Assembly: GCF_031755915.1 (NCBI RefSeq)
Contig: NC_083388.1
Coordinates: forward strand, 17,361,001-17,425,000
Source: Ziziphus jujuba
Taxonomy: Eukaryota > Streptophyta > Magnoliopsida > Rosales > Rhamnaceae
Direction: 5' to 3'
Length of the DNA stretch: 64,000 bases
Shown here: positions 35,401-47,150 of the stretch, piece after piece
Position numbering within the stretch: the stretch's first letter is position 1
How the letters are laid out: the number at the start of each line of letters is the position of its first letter
Position numbers and translations under genes: made by a program
Notes under the pieces: model-generated
Database searches by the model: none
Seen by the model: the letters and a program-made list of their open reading frames with translations, nothing else
Told to the model about the DNA's origin: nothing

Positions 35401-38031
35401 TTACTGTGTGAATATGAAGGGATGTCCCATTTAAATTGGACTAGAATTTTCTAATCATTGTTCTTTTACCTTCTGGACACAATGTAATCATGGCTCAACT
35501 AGACCATGATGTACAGGAAACACCTACATGGAATGAATAAACAATATGTTGCAAATACATGGACCCATAAAATCTTTAAAAATGTAGGGTATCTAGAAAA
35601 TAAATGTGCTCTATTTACATGTTTCCAGACTGCTCTTAATTTGTTAATAGCTCTATCGTATTAGAGCATGGACATTTAAGAGTATGTAGTTACTTTTAAA
35701 GAAAAAAACCGCTCTTACTTACAGCGATAATTAAATGATAGAATAAAGTTCATTGTCATTTTGACCATGAAGAACAACAAGACAATTAAAAACTACTAGC
35801 CATGCCTACAAGGTGATTTTTTTTTTTTCTCCACAGGGAAATAAGCATTCTAAAAGAACATCTGGTTTCAAATACAAGAGATGAGATTGAATTCAATTAC
35901 AGCAGTTGTTAAAAGGACATAATCCCACCTCTTCTAAAGGAGACTGAATATTTGGATGGGGAGTAGAATGCTTTTCAGTATATACTGCAGCTTGTCCCAA
36001 AGCAGCTAACAGAGTCTGCTCTGCCAATCCAATTCGCAACTTTGCCTGCAAATAATAGTATTGAAATCTAATTATACTTCAAAGGAGCGGACAATGCATC
36101 TAGACTGTGATCAAACTGCAACCTGAAGCAAACGGATCAAATATTGGGGTTCACAATCAGTGGCCGCAACAAGAAGTGCCTTGATATGGTTCTTTTTCTT
36201 CTCTTGACTATCCTTCCCAGATTCCTATTTAGATCCAAAAGCAACGGAAAGTTTACTGCATTTAAAACAAGATCTGACCATTGCCAAAATTTAAATCACT
36301 ATACAGAAAAATATGAAGGGATTATTCAATTATCCTTCTCTAACACAATTAGTTTACAAATAGCTACGAGATCACCAATTCAGAGTCGATAGAGGGGGCT
36401 TTGACCCAACACGATTTATGAAACAGTCTAATAACTACAAGTATAACAAGTTCTCATAACCATATCATTTCTAGTAAAATTGAAAAACAAAACAATGCAT
36501 CTGCATATTAAGCTAGAAATATCTTATTTAAACTTTAGAAAACGTAAGAGAATATCACCTTGGCAATGATGCGAAATGTATTAAAAACCTTGGAAACAGT
36601 TAATGGATCAGGCTTGCGCATCATAGATTGGGATGAACGACTTGCTTTTGCAACAAGACCCAAATCTCCCAGATCCTACAGATTAAAAAGGGAATGGACA
36701 AAAAAGAGAAAGTGAACTTATATAAAAGACGAAAAGAAGAAAAGAAAACTTAAAGACACAGATGTACATTGATCGTACTGAATTTCCAAACTGAGAGCAT
36801 TGAATGTGGTGGTTGAATATATGTAATCTCCATGCATTTTAATCTGAAGTAACAGCAATACTATTTTGTCTATTTCTCAAAATCCCAAAACTTTGACAAC
36901 TAAATTTTCATATAGTTGTACAAGTACCAAATAACTGACAATGTAATACAGATTGATACTTCAACACACTTCAACTTATTTATAGCCAAAATATGTGACA
37001 TACAAACCAAAATGCACAAAAAATTAAAAAAATAAAAATAAAAACCCTTTTACCTTGTACTGCTTTTTAACCTTCGCTTCAGAACTGCCACAAGCTTCAG
37101 CAAGCGCCTTAATAATTGAAGCATCCCCAATTCCAAGCTCCAACCCTTCGTGTGCTGGTGCAATCCGATTGGCCGAAAGATAAAGCACCGGCACTAAATC
37201 CTCAGGGGTGGTGTACATCACAGTCCTCAGCATGTTACACACTATATCAGTAATCACAATCCGTCCCGTCTCGTTGGCAATCAAATCGAAAGCCAAAGCG
37301 AGGAACAGAAATGGCACCTTCTCGCCCTGGTTCCAACACGCGACCAATTTGGGGTCGAAATCTCCAGCCTTCTTCTTCAATTGATCGGTTTTGCTCTTCA
37401 ATTCGGAGACCCTCCCCTTAACGTTTATGGCCAAGGAAGCTTTCTTGGCTATCGAAGAGGCCTCCGGAGTCGCAGCCGAATTCGAAGTCCCGACGCCATG
37501 ACCATTCTCTTGCGCTCCATTTCCGTTAGACTCTGAGTTGTCCGTCGTCCCGGAGAGGAACTGGGTAGTCTTCTCCGAAGGCGAGGAATCGTGGCTTGGC
37601 GAGGGTTTAGAGTTGGGGGATTTCCGTCTTTTGGGGGAAGAAGACCGTGTTTTCTTCTTGGCAGCTTCAGAGGTGTCGGTCGTACCGGAGAGCAAGTGGG
37701 TCGTCTTCGACTTCGGATTCTCGGAAGGCGTGGAATCGGGTTTTGGCGTGGGGTTGGAGTCGACAGCTTTCCGTTTCTTAGGGGAAGAGGGCTGGGTTTT
37801 CTTCCCGGCGGCGGCTCGAGCGCCGGACATGAGAGCGTCGAAAGCGGAGGGGCGAGAAGACATGTAGGAGGAGGTAGGGTTAGGGTTTAGGGAGAGGGTG
37901 AAGGGTGTGAGAGTGAGAGTGAGAGAAAATGGGTTGGAGGGGAAGATGAGAGAGAAAGAAGAGGTGGATTTGAAAAGGGGGAGAGATATTGGAACGTAGC
38001 GCAGGGAATAGCATGAACGAAGTTTGAGCAT
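30788..38031 (-). CDS. LIG1: DNA ligase 1 (ATP-dependent), 17 exons, 855 aa (799 aa from the second start)
   Basis: Exons, 5' to 3' on the minus strand: 38031-37054, 36675-36559, 36224-36123, 36045-35929, 35308-35078, 34994-34900, 34380-34293, 33824-33693, 33430-33318, 32872-32771, 32687-32626, 32380-32309, 32204-32131, 32027-31971, 31591-31514, 31336-31259, 30859-30788. They total 2568 nt in one frame. The enzyme joins Okazaki fragments and seals repair nicks. The adenylation motif [10 protein letters not shown] puts the nucleophilic lysine at residue 508. Later motifs are [20 protein letters not shown] and [11 protein letters not shown], followed by the OB-fold with GRGKRTGVYGAF. Residues 1-56 are Ser/Leu/Arg-rich and look like a mitochondrial presequence. 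A second ATG at 37863 begins [20 protein letters not shown], the nuclear form, matching the dual-start design known for Arabidopsis LIG1. Residues about 75-210 are a basic, disordered Ser/Pro/Lys linker. Introns are all GT-AG; one contains a GA repeat. Confidence 0.95.
32453..32486 (+). repeat. (GA)n microsatellite in a LIG1 intron
   Basis: A GA tract of about 34 bp (CT on the coding strand) lies between exons 11 and 12 of LIG1. It is a likely polymorphic marker and no splice site falls inside it. Confidence 0.9.
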
Positions 38032-38200
38032 CAAAATTGTGAATCGCAGAGAGAGAGAGAGAGAGATAGGCACTAGCACTGGAATAGCAGTGGCGGAGAT
38101 TGCTAGTTTCTTTGTTTGGGAGAAGTGTGCTGGGAAAGTCGGAGAATTGGCGGGAAGGAATTTCTGTGTATACTTCACCCTCTGTTTCAACCATCATTGT
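38032..38200 (-). promoter_or_regulatory. LIG1 leader/promoter with a canonical E2F-type site
   Basis: Positions 38147-38156 read TTCCCGCCAA on the minus strand, matching the TTTCCCGCC-type E2F/DP site that drives S-phase genes in plants. It lies about 116 bp upstream of the 38031 start, as expected for a replication ligase. A CT/GA tract (about 38048-38066) sits between it and the start codon. The reading frame stays open upstream to an ATG at 38190, but the E2F site inside that stretch makes translation of it less likely. Confidence 0.6.
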
Positions 38201-38215
38201 TCATAAACCTTAAGT

Positions 38216-38558
38216 CCTGTTTGAAAAGTGTCAGGTAAATTGATTTTTAAAATTTAATTTTTATTTTATTTGATAAATAATAAAAAAGTTAGAATGTATA
38301 AATTAAATTTAATATTATATAATAAATTAAAAATAAATATGTATTTTAAAAAAATTTAAAATTATTTTATCAGAAATTTTTAAAATGATATTTATATAGA
38401 TATAAACAATTTTTTCATATATTTTTTAATATTAATAAAAATTTAATTTTTAAAATTTATATTTTTTCACTTTATAATAAATATTCAAACAAAATAAAAT
38501 CATCATTTTTTCAAAAAAATTAAATTACTATAAATTTTATTTTTATCCAAACATGCGG
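38216..38558. mobile_element. MITE-like element with CCTGTTTG-type ends
   Basis: The left end CCTGTTTGAAAAG and the right end ATCCAAACATGCGG are imperfect inverted ends around an AT-rich, non-coding 340-bp body. The body shares phrases such as TTGATAAATAATAAAAAAG with 3130-3450, and its ends and size resemble 60667-61053, suggesting one family. It sits immediately upstream of the LIG1 leader. Confidence 0.5.
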
Positions 38559-40684
38559 TAAAAGATTAATAATATTTTATCCTATTTTATTTTTTCAAAT
38601 ACAGTTAGATTATTTCAAAAAAAAAAAAACACTTGGGATTATAAATACAAATATATATACTAGTTAAAAATAAAATAAAACAGAATCGAACAATTTTCCT
38701 ATATAAAATGTGCATGATTAAAGTAACAAAAAAATTTAAAAAAAAAAAAACAACAACAACAACAGTTTATGTGGGTAACAGTACATCTCTTATAGCATGG
38801 AGAGTAGTTAGTAAAGTGTCTAATAATTCAGGGATTTGAAATTTCTACTTGTTTTTCTTCTATCTTTAAGCATGTAAATTTTTTAATATTGAAGATATTT
38901 AATTACATGTGTTTTATTTAAATCTAGTTATATTTTAAAAATTGTGTCGATAAAAATGGATACATATCATATATTGGGTTAATTATTTACGGTTAGAATT
39001 GAAAAAATAAGCAAAAACAAATATGTGAAAAATCAAGTAGTATGATCCAATTTATAATTTAGAGAGACTCAGTGTATTCAAAGTTCAAAATTTTAATATT
39101 GATAGAAATATCAATGGTTCAAAATATAAATTTTTCTATAAAAATATCGAATATCGATTAAAAACTTAAAAAATAATAAAAATTGATAAAAATTTATTTT
39201 AAAAAATAAATTTTTTATTGAAATTTTAGAATTAATTTATTGAATCAATCATTTATTAAATTGATTTTAAAAATTGATAAAATATTGAATAGATATTATA
39301 TATTTTTTACTCAATTGATTTATAATAAACAATAATAATCATAAATATATTATTATTAATAAAAATATGTAAAAAAAAAAAATACATATTTGATAAATTA
39401 TTTATTAACTAAACTATATAAAACAAATATTACAATCACATTATATTTTTTAAATATCATCTTAATACCTTATAGAGCTCTTGAGTGGTTGAAAATTGTT
39501 GATCCATTTTTTTTTTTTTTATTTCGAGATATTAAACATACAAAATAATTATTAAAAGATATATCTCTTAAATAATTTTACATATAATTATTTATATAAC
39601 AACAATCTGGATTTTATATTAAATATGGTTGTTTTTAATGTTTAGTATTATTATCTTTCTATTTTTATTTGCTTAATGTTATTAATTTAAATACTATCAA
39701 TATCAATTTTTTATAATATTGTATTTCTATGTTATTATTTTTCATTCTTATGTAGTCAATTAGTAATTTATAATTATGTGATTCTAGTGAATCCTTTTCA
39801 TACAAAATGTATACAAAGTGTATATATATATATATATATACACTTTATCAATGAATAGAATCTATCAAAATTATTCATTTTAATTTAATATGTTTTACTT
39901 ATATCACTCAATATTAAAAGACAATTAAAAGGCTAAAAAAAATATCAATAATTTTAATTTAGTAAAAAATTATTAAATATCAATAATATTTATAAATTTT
40001 TTCGATAAAAATTTAAAAAATAAATAAATTTCATAAATATCTTCAAAATTTATATGAAAATTATAGATTTTTTAACCAAATTATTAAAGATTTAATATGG
40101 ATATTTTGATAGAAATTTCAATAAAATTTCAAAATTTTTGATAGATATCTTAAAAATTTTATTCATTTCTATTTGGGACCTAAATTCCCTTTCCACCTTT
40201 TAAAGAAATTAAAATTTCAGCGAAATTTCAACAAAAATATGAATTTTTGGAACCTTGATTGTATTTAACCTTTTGTTTTTATTGCAGTCTAAATAATTGT
40301 TTTACTTTGAGGTAAATTTCAACATATTTTTCTTATATCTTGCATGTTTTTTTTCTTTGTAATTAGACTTTGTAATAAAGGTACTATGATAATTTAAAAA
40401 TAATTAGACTTTGTAAAAGTTGTTTTTACAGTGCAACTAGCACTAAGAGAACCTTTAATTACTAAGGAACCTTTGGCTTGGAAAGGAGACCATAGTGAAA
40501 ATTTTTAGATAAATATTTATATTTGCAAAAGAATTAAAAAAAAAAAGTGGGTTATAATGAAATTTATCTTTATTTTCAGATAAAAAATATTTTTTTATTT
40601 GTATTTTTAATATAATTTTCTAACTTACATTCAAAATTTGGCATAAAAATAAATGTTGCATGATAAAAAATTAGTACCATTTTT

Positions 40685-40731
<47 letters not shown>

Positions 40732-42274
40732 CTTATGATTATGAATATCCATCAATAGATAATGTCTACATTGATACTGATTCACATATAAATGTATAAC
40801 TATTGTAACATATATAACCACCATTTAATATTAATTAGGTCATTGTTCAACATCATTATTTCTTATAACTCCTGTCCGTTTGTAAGCCTATAAACAATGG
40901 TTGTGAGATGAAAGATATACAAGCAATAGAATAGAAATATTCCTACTCATTTGATTCATTTCTATTTGTATTCTTATCTTTATTTTAGTTTATACTTTTA
41001 GTTAGTCAATCTTGCTCAGGTGCACCATCCAGGGCTCGAGCCACCTAAGAAGCAAACTATTACAGCAAGCAATTGAGGCTGTAGAGAGTCGAAAAGCAAT
41101 ACAGAGGATAAGATAGAAGAACGTTTTAACCTCTCGGTGGAGAAGAAAAGACGGTTAGGATAACAAACTTGAAACGCGGAGCCCAAGCGACCAGTGAGCG
41201 AGTGATTAATGGCCAATAATGCCCTAGTTGAAGGCATTCCCCTTTGCAGCTAGCCCTCAAGGAACCATGGGGCACACCATACAAAGCAAGCAAGTTTAGG
41301 AGGCGAGATGCGCATGTATGGGCGCTCCATACAATCTTGATTTATGCTCCCAATTTATATTGGCAATCTAGCAAGTAGTAAGCATTACTATTTGTACAAT
41401 TAGAATTTTAGTATTAATTCATTAATTCTAATAACATCCTTAGCATTTAATAAGTTATTGGTTAGGTGCTCACTTTATATTAGAAACTATATTTCCAACA
41501 TATCAACTCTTTATATATATCTACAATAAAGCTCAAACATAATGGACTTTATTTTATTAAACTAAAATTTATTATTGATAAAAGAGCAAACTTTAATATA
41601 ATAAAATAAATTTGACTTTGAAACTGATAGGATAGATCTATATTAAAACTATATATTGGACTCTAATTGGTGGTAAACTGTACATTGTATATAATTATCA
41701 TATATTTTTGAGTTTTACTCGATAAACTTTTATATCAATCTAACATACCATTGTGTTTATTTCTTAATATTTTATTACGTTTTTAATATTATTATTTTAA
41801 ACGGTGAAATTGGAAAATCGTGTACTCTATATTTTGTTTCCCACCTGCTCCCAATTTCATCTATGGCTTTTAGCTTGCACTTTCCTTTGTTTCTTGGCTA
41901 GCTTCCGTTAATTTATTTCACTTTAGAGGTAATTGTTTGAGTTTAGATATTGATACCTAGTACTTTGAATATACTTATACAATCAGTTGCATTACTCATA
42001 TGATTGATTCTATTATGAGAATCTACAACACCATTTGGTAGTTTTTCTGTGCTGACTTATATGTGCTTGTATTCACCAAGTCTTTGAAAATTGCAATAGG
42101 TTTTTTTTTTTTTTTTTTCTTCGCTGAGAGAAAATTGGAATATGTTTTTCTTTAGATTTTGGTTGCTTTTAAGAGTATTTAGTCTTCGGGTTGAAATTGA
42201 GGAAACAAAAATGGTATATAAATGTATAACCAGTTTATATATTGTATCTTTCATGATTATGTATTTTATTTTAG
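38559..42274. other. AT-rich intergenic region with repeats
   Basis: No gene is supported. About 39069-40260 is a low-complexity block with inverted ends. An AC/AT microsatellite lies at 40687-40726. The segment 41000-41340 is distinctly more GC-rich and contains a 73-codon minus-strand frame without recognisable domain. The remainder is AT-rich with no feature seen. Confidence 0.6.
39069..40260. mobile_element. possible AT-rich TIR element
   Basis: The left part has CAAAGTTCAAAATTTTAATA and, inverted near the right end, AATTTTTGGAACCTTGATTG. In between are many variants of TTGATAGAAATTTCAATA and the inverse, so the block is rich in self-complementary AT sequence. Ends are imperfect and no target duplication was identified, so this is tentative. 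Confidence 0.35.
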
Positions 42275-42888
42275 TTAAATTGCCTTTGATATCTTAAAAT
42301 TTCAGGATTATATAATTTTGATCATGAACATGTGATTTGGGTAAATTAAGCCTAGAAATTTTAAAATTGTTGCAAATTAGTTTCTAAAATAACAATTCTA
42401 TTATAATTAATGGTGTGACGTCATGTTGATGTTATAATTATTTTTTAGAAATAAAAATATTTTTTTAAAAAAATTGAAAAAATTGTTACTTTTCCATTTT
42501 ATGTTTATTGGTGTTTTGTACTATAAAATTATTTTTATTAGATAAAAAATTTCAATTTTATTTTTTAATCTAATTTTTTGTCTAGAAACTTTTTATGGAT
42601 TTTATTTTAAATAAAAATTGAATAAATACAATTTTCTAAATAAAAAATCATTAATATGAAATGGAAAAATAAAAAAATTATTTTAAAAAAATATTTTCAT
42701 TTTAAAAAAATTTCAATATCATCATGATATTATACCAACCTCACTATCGAATTTTAATGGTGCTATTATTTTAGGGTATCGATTTGCAATGAATTTGAAA
42801 TTTTAAAATCTAATTTATTAAAATCAAAAATCAAAAATAAAAATTACACAATTCAAGAATTTCAGAGTAAGAAAGTACAATTCAGCCA
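42275..42888. mobile_element. non-coding element with long imperfect terminal inverted repeats
   Basis: The first 125 bp or so (AAATTGCCTTTGATATC, then GTTGCAAATTAGTTTCTAAA, then ATAACAATTC) is the approximate reverse complement of the last 125 bp (ATTATTTTAGGGTATCGATT, then GCAATGAATTTGAAATTTTA, ending AAGTACAATTCAGCC). The middle is AT-rich and non-coding. This is the arrangement of a foldback MITE. It abuts the kinase relic that follows. Confidence 0.55.
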
Positions 42889-42926
42889 TTTTTTTAAAAA
42901 ATAAAAATAAAAAATAAACGGCGATT

Positions 42927-43119
42927 ATTGTGTTGGAAATGTTGACTGGGATAAGCTCAACAGCTAATGTACTTCAACCTGTAAACCATACAGAAGAGAT
43001 GGAGAATAGAAGACTAGTGAGTTGGGTGAGGGAGAATATATATGAAGGAAACTTCTTCTGATGAAATGCGTGGAAGATATGAGAAAGTGCTATGCCAACC
43101 ATGAGTCAAGTCGTTAAGA
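42927..43119 (+). pseudogene. fragment of an S-domain receptor kinase gene (kinase C-lobe)
   Basis: The sequence matches the intact kinase gene's 3' coding part (58811-59094, about residues 714-808). It shares TTGGAAATGTTGAC, then GAGAATAGAAGA, GTGAGTTGGGTGAGGGAGA, AACTTCTTCTGATGAAAT and a final AGTCAAGTCGTT. Translated pieces read IVLEMLTG, ENRR, LVSWVREN and MPTMSQVV. It carries several frame-breaking indels, has lost roughly 90 bp relative to the intact gene and has no upstream kinase domain, so it cannot encode a kinase. It is best read as the remnant of a tandem or dispersed duplicate. Confidence 0.8.
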
Positions 43120-43862
43120 TCAGAGCCGCCCACATATTAATATGTATTTTTTCATTAAAATTTATTTGTTATATATAGTATAATAGTTTTGGTTTTTGTT
43201 TGTAAGCATAAATACTTATTATTAATTTCTCTTAACTTCTATATTAGAATTATTTAAAAATTTCTATCAATAATTATCTTTAATTAATTTGCCAAAAAAA
43301 GTAGTTAACATTTAATTCTATTCTATATAATTTCTCTTTTATATGTTAAGTATTGTAAATGTACATTAATTTGATTACACTAAATTTGTTCTTTCCTTGT
43401 GAACATTCTCCTATCTTTAAAAGCTTAAGCTATGGTTAATATGTAAAAAGGCGGAGGCAGGATCTCTAACGTGGAGGGGCCAAACCTACCCGTGCCTACC
43501 CAAGAATAGAGGAGCCCATTGAAATTCTAAGTCAAGAAGAAGACTCTTTTGCTGTCTCTGCAGAGCCTTTGCCCCCAGATACTCATTTAACAGGCTCGGT
43601 CTCGAGGACCAACAACGAAGCAGAGACTCTACCCGATCTGAACGAGACTACCCAAACAAATACATGCTTAGTAGCTGAATCACCTCGAGAAGGAAGGCTT
43701 ACCCAACCTCAAGAAGGCAGTCGAACTTGGTCATGGAAAAGGGAAGCACAAAGAAGAGGGGTATCACAAGCTCAGGTATGTCAGAACAGAGAAGGGGAGG
43801 CAAGCTTTTCATCTAGATGGAAGTCGGATTTTGAGTAGGCCAAGGAGGCAGGGCCTTTCATG

Positions 43863-43886
43863 CCCCCCCCCCCCCCCCCCCCCCCC
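43863..43886 (+). repeat. 24-bp poly-C run inside the LINE
   Basis: An uninterrupted run of 24 cytosines lies between the 5' coding remnant and the endonuclease region. Such a long C homopolymer is rare in AT-rich plant DNA. It could be genuine slippage in the element or an assembly or sequencing artefact. Confidence 0.9.
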
Positions 43887-43891
43887 AAGCC

Positions 43892-44460
43892 TTGAAAATC
43901 CTTTCTTAGAACAGTAGGGGTATATGGAACCCAAAGGTTACAAACGTATTGAAGAATCTAGTAAGGCTCCATAAACCCTCCTGTATTTTCCTTTGTGAGA
44001 CGAAAGGTAGTAGAAGTCGGTTATATAGGGTATGCAAAACTCTTGGGTATCATAATGCTGAGATTATTGAAGCCAAAGGAATGGCTGGGGGATTATGTTT
44101 AATGTGGACAGATGAATGCAACTTTAAAATTACCTGGACTAGTGAGCGAGTTATTAGTGGAGAAGTTATTGATGAGAATGGAATTCCCAAATGGTGCTTT
44201 TTCACATGCCATGGTCCCCCATACATCTTAGAATAGAATTCATTTTGGTCTCATCTAGCAGAAGTTGTGAATATTCTGGATAAACCATGGTTGCTTTCTG
44301 GTGATCTCAACGAGGTAATAGACAGTTCTGAAAAGTTTGGAGGGCGGCCGGTCTGGAGAAGAAGGCTTTTTTTTTGAAAAATTTCATTCAAGAAGCGGAT
44401 GGAAGTGATCTCGGCTACATTAGAGGAAGATTCACTTAGAACAATCGGCAATGCGGCCAA
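43892..44460 (+). pseudogene. LINE endonuclease (EEP-type) region, broken
   Basis: The translation begins LKILS, then a stop (43907-43909) where the family usually has tryptophan, then NSRGIWNPKVTNVLKNLV and KPSCIFLCETK, the typical start of a plant LINE endonuclease. GGLCLMW and WCFFTCHGPP follow. The conserved WLLSGDLNE-like motif lies in a different frame near 44288-44315, so at least one frameshift is present. In an active element this domain nicks the target DNA. Confidence 0.8.
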
Positions 44461-45180
44461 GGTCTCATTAAGGAAAGATTGGACAGGGCTGTGGTTCACA
44501 AGGACTGGCTGGCTTCTTTTCCTCTGACTATAGTGGAACACCTCTTGTGTGAAGAATCTGACCATTGTCCAATCCTTATTCGGATGGACGGTAAAGAAAA
44601 GAAGCTGAAGAAACCTTTTAGATTTTTTCAAGTTTGGATAGTGGACAGACCGAGTTGTGAAGTAGTTGAGAAAGCTTGGAATGAAGATCAACGCCCTTGC
44701 ATGAATTGTCACAAATTAAAGAGAAGCCTATTGAAAATCTCACAAGCTTTAGGATTATGGAACAAGGAGATCTTTGGCTTTGTTGACAGAGAGATAAGGA
44801 ATTTAAAAGCTGAGCTGCTCTCTTTGCAAAACAGGGAGGATAGAGACTTCCCTAAGGAAGCTGTTTTGCTTAATAATCTAAGGATGCATAGGAATAAATG
44901 GGAATCTATTCTCCGTTAGAAATCTTGTGAATTATGGCTTAAGAAGGGAGATAAGAATTCTAAGTTTTTCCACTCAAGTATCCTCAACAGAAGAAGGAAG
45001 AACAAAATTCAGGCTATAAAAGATTATCAGAGGTGGATTGTTGATACAGACCAGATAGGACTTACTTCCTACACCAGTTTAAGGATCTCTATAAATATGA
45101 TTTTCCAAGAATTCTAGAGGAAATCAAAGAGCTAGGGTCAAACATTATCTTGCAGGAAGAAAACCTGGAATTGCTGAGAA

Positions 45181-46560
45181 TACCCACACCAGAAGAAATA
45201 AAAGAGGCAGTTTGGACTCTGCATCCTTTGAAGAGTCCTAGACCAGATGGATTTCCTAGTATTTTCTTCTGAGCTTATTGGCACACGGTTCAAGATAAGG
45301 TGATCAATTTCACTCAGGACTATTTTTGTTTAAAAAAGATCCCTTCATCTGTGAATGAAACTTTTATAGTGCTGATTCCCAAAACCAATCAACCCCAAAC
45401 CTTCAACCAGTTTCATCCTATCAATTTGTGTAATTTTGTTTACAAAATTATCACCAAGATTTTAGCAGAAAGATTAGGCAGGGTGCTGGAAAAAGTTATA
45501 TCCCCTAACCAAGGAGCCTTCGTAAAAGGACGATAGATAGCGGAGAACACGGTGATTGCACAAGAGTTAACTCACAAAATTCAGTCATAAAGGGAAAAAA
45601 AGGCTAATGTTCATTAAAATTGACTTGAAGAAGGCTTATGACTGTCTCGAATGGAACTTCATTGATAAAGCTTTGGAAACTTGGGGATTCTTTAGAGAAG
45701 TTAGGTGGATGGTTTGGAGTTGCATAAGCTCAGTGCATTTTTCCCTCCTCCTCAATGGTAGTGCTTCTGTTGAAAGAAGAGGACCAAGGCCGTCTTCACG
45801 GAATCAAGGTTTATCGTAATGCTCCAGCCATCTCTCACCTGATGTATGTAAATAATCTTATTATTTCGTGTCGAGCCAACCCCTTAGATGCAGTCACAAT
45901 TGGGGAGTGTCTTTCAAAGTTTTGATTGGTCGGGCCAACTTATCAATGAAGGGAAATCAAATATCTTTTTCTCCAAGTCTACCCCTCGGCAAGATGGGAA
46001 GGATATCAAAAGAATCATGGGTTTTAAGGATATGGGCTCCATGGCTATTTATTTGGGCAACTTTTTTTATCTTTGGTAGAAATAAATCAAAAGAATTTCA
46101 TTTCCTTAAAGAGAGGATTAAAGGAAGACTTGAAGGTTGGAATAAACATCTGCTGTTAAAGGCTGGCAAGACAACTTTGATCAAATCGGTGGTTCAAAAG
46201 ATCCCTTATTACACAATGTCTACTTTCCTCCAACCATCAAGTTTATGTGAAGATCTCGATGCCATTGTTCGAAAGTTTTGGTGGGAGACTAAGCCAAATG
46301 CCTCAGGTTTCTTTCCTCTAAAAGCTTGGAAGGATCTGTGTAAGCCTAAAGAAACAGGAGGTTTAGGATTTCGAAGATTCAAGAATATGAATTTGGCCTT
46401 GGTAGCAAAACTTGGTTGGAAATTGGCTAGTGATGAAGAGTGTTTGTGGACTAGACTCATGAAAGCAAAATACATGAGAAATGAGACTTTCTTCGGCTGC
46501 AAACATAAAACCAAGCATCTTGGGTTTGGCACGGAATTCTGAAAACAAGGAAACTTATCA
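45181..46560 (+). pseudogene. LINE reverse transcriptase region, broken
   Basis: Visible motifs are EEIKEAVWTLHPLKSP, then a stop within what should read FFKAYW, VLIPKTNQPQTFNQFHPINL, NQGAFVKGR followed by a stop, MFIKIDLKKAYDCLEW (motif A aspartate kept) and LMYVNNLIIS. In that last motif both catalytic aspartates of the usual ADD box are asparagine. The downstream frame continues with WNKHLLLKAGKTTLIKSV and KFWWETKPNASGFFPLKAW, the conserved LINE sequence after the RT domain. At least three stops or frameshifts are present. Confidence 0.85.
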
Positions 46561-47150
46561 GAAATGGCTCGTGCTTCCAAATTGGAGATGGTTCATCTAT
46601 AGATATCTAGAGAGACCCCTGGTTGCTAGGTTTTGATCTCAAAAGCCCAACTGCAAAGGAGGAAGCAGATATCTCTAGATGGAGAAGAGTCTTTGATTTT
46701 TGGTATGAGAGGAACAACCAGTGGAGAGAATTAGAGATTCAGTAAATCTGCACTTCGGATTCCGCTGGTGCCATTTTATAGATGTCATGGCCTAGGTTTT
46801 GCTGTAGAGACAAACTCATCTGGAAAGGGAATAAGACAGGGAAGTTTTCTGTTAAGAGTTGTTTTGATCTTTTGGTTGCAAATGAACATTCTGAAGGAGG
46901 AGACATCTAGAGAAATATTTGGAATCTTAAGATTCATGAACACCTCAAACTCTTTCTTTGGCGAGTGATGGCTAATGTAATTCCTACCAGAGAGTTGATT
47001 TTCCAACGATTAGGGAAAGGGGATCGAAACTATGTATGGTGTGATGAAATAGAGGAATCAACTCTACACCTTTTTCAAAAATTGTCAGTTTGTCAGGAGA
47101 TTAGCTTTGGCTAGTTTGTGAGGATGCAAGCTTGAGAATTACCATATAAA

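Noticed and set aside
37538..37890. Open frames of 109 and 99 codons on the plus strand
   Set aside because: They lie antisense to the first exon of DNA ligase 1 and arise from its Ser/Pro/Lys-rich codons. No domain is present.
44251..44712. 153-codon minus-strand frame
   Set aside because: It is the reverse of the LINE; the plus strand matches LINE sequence with a visible order of domains.
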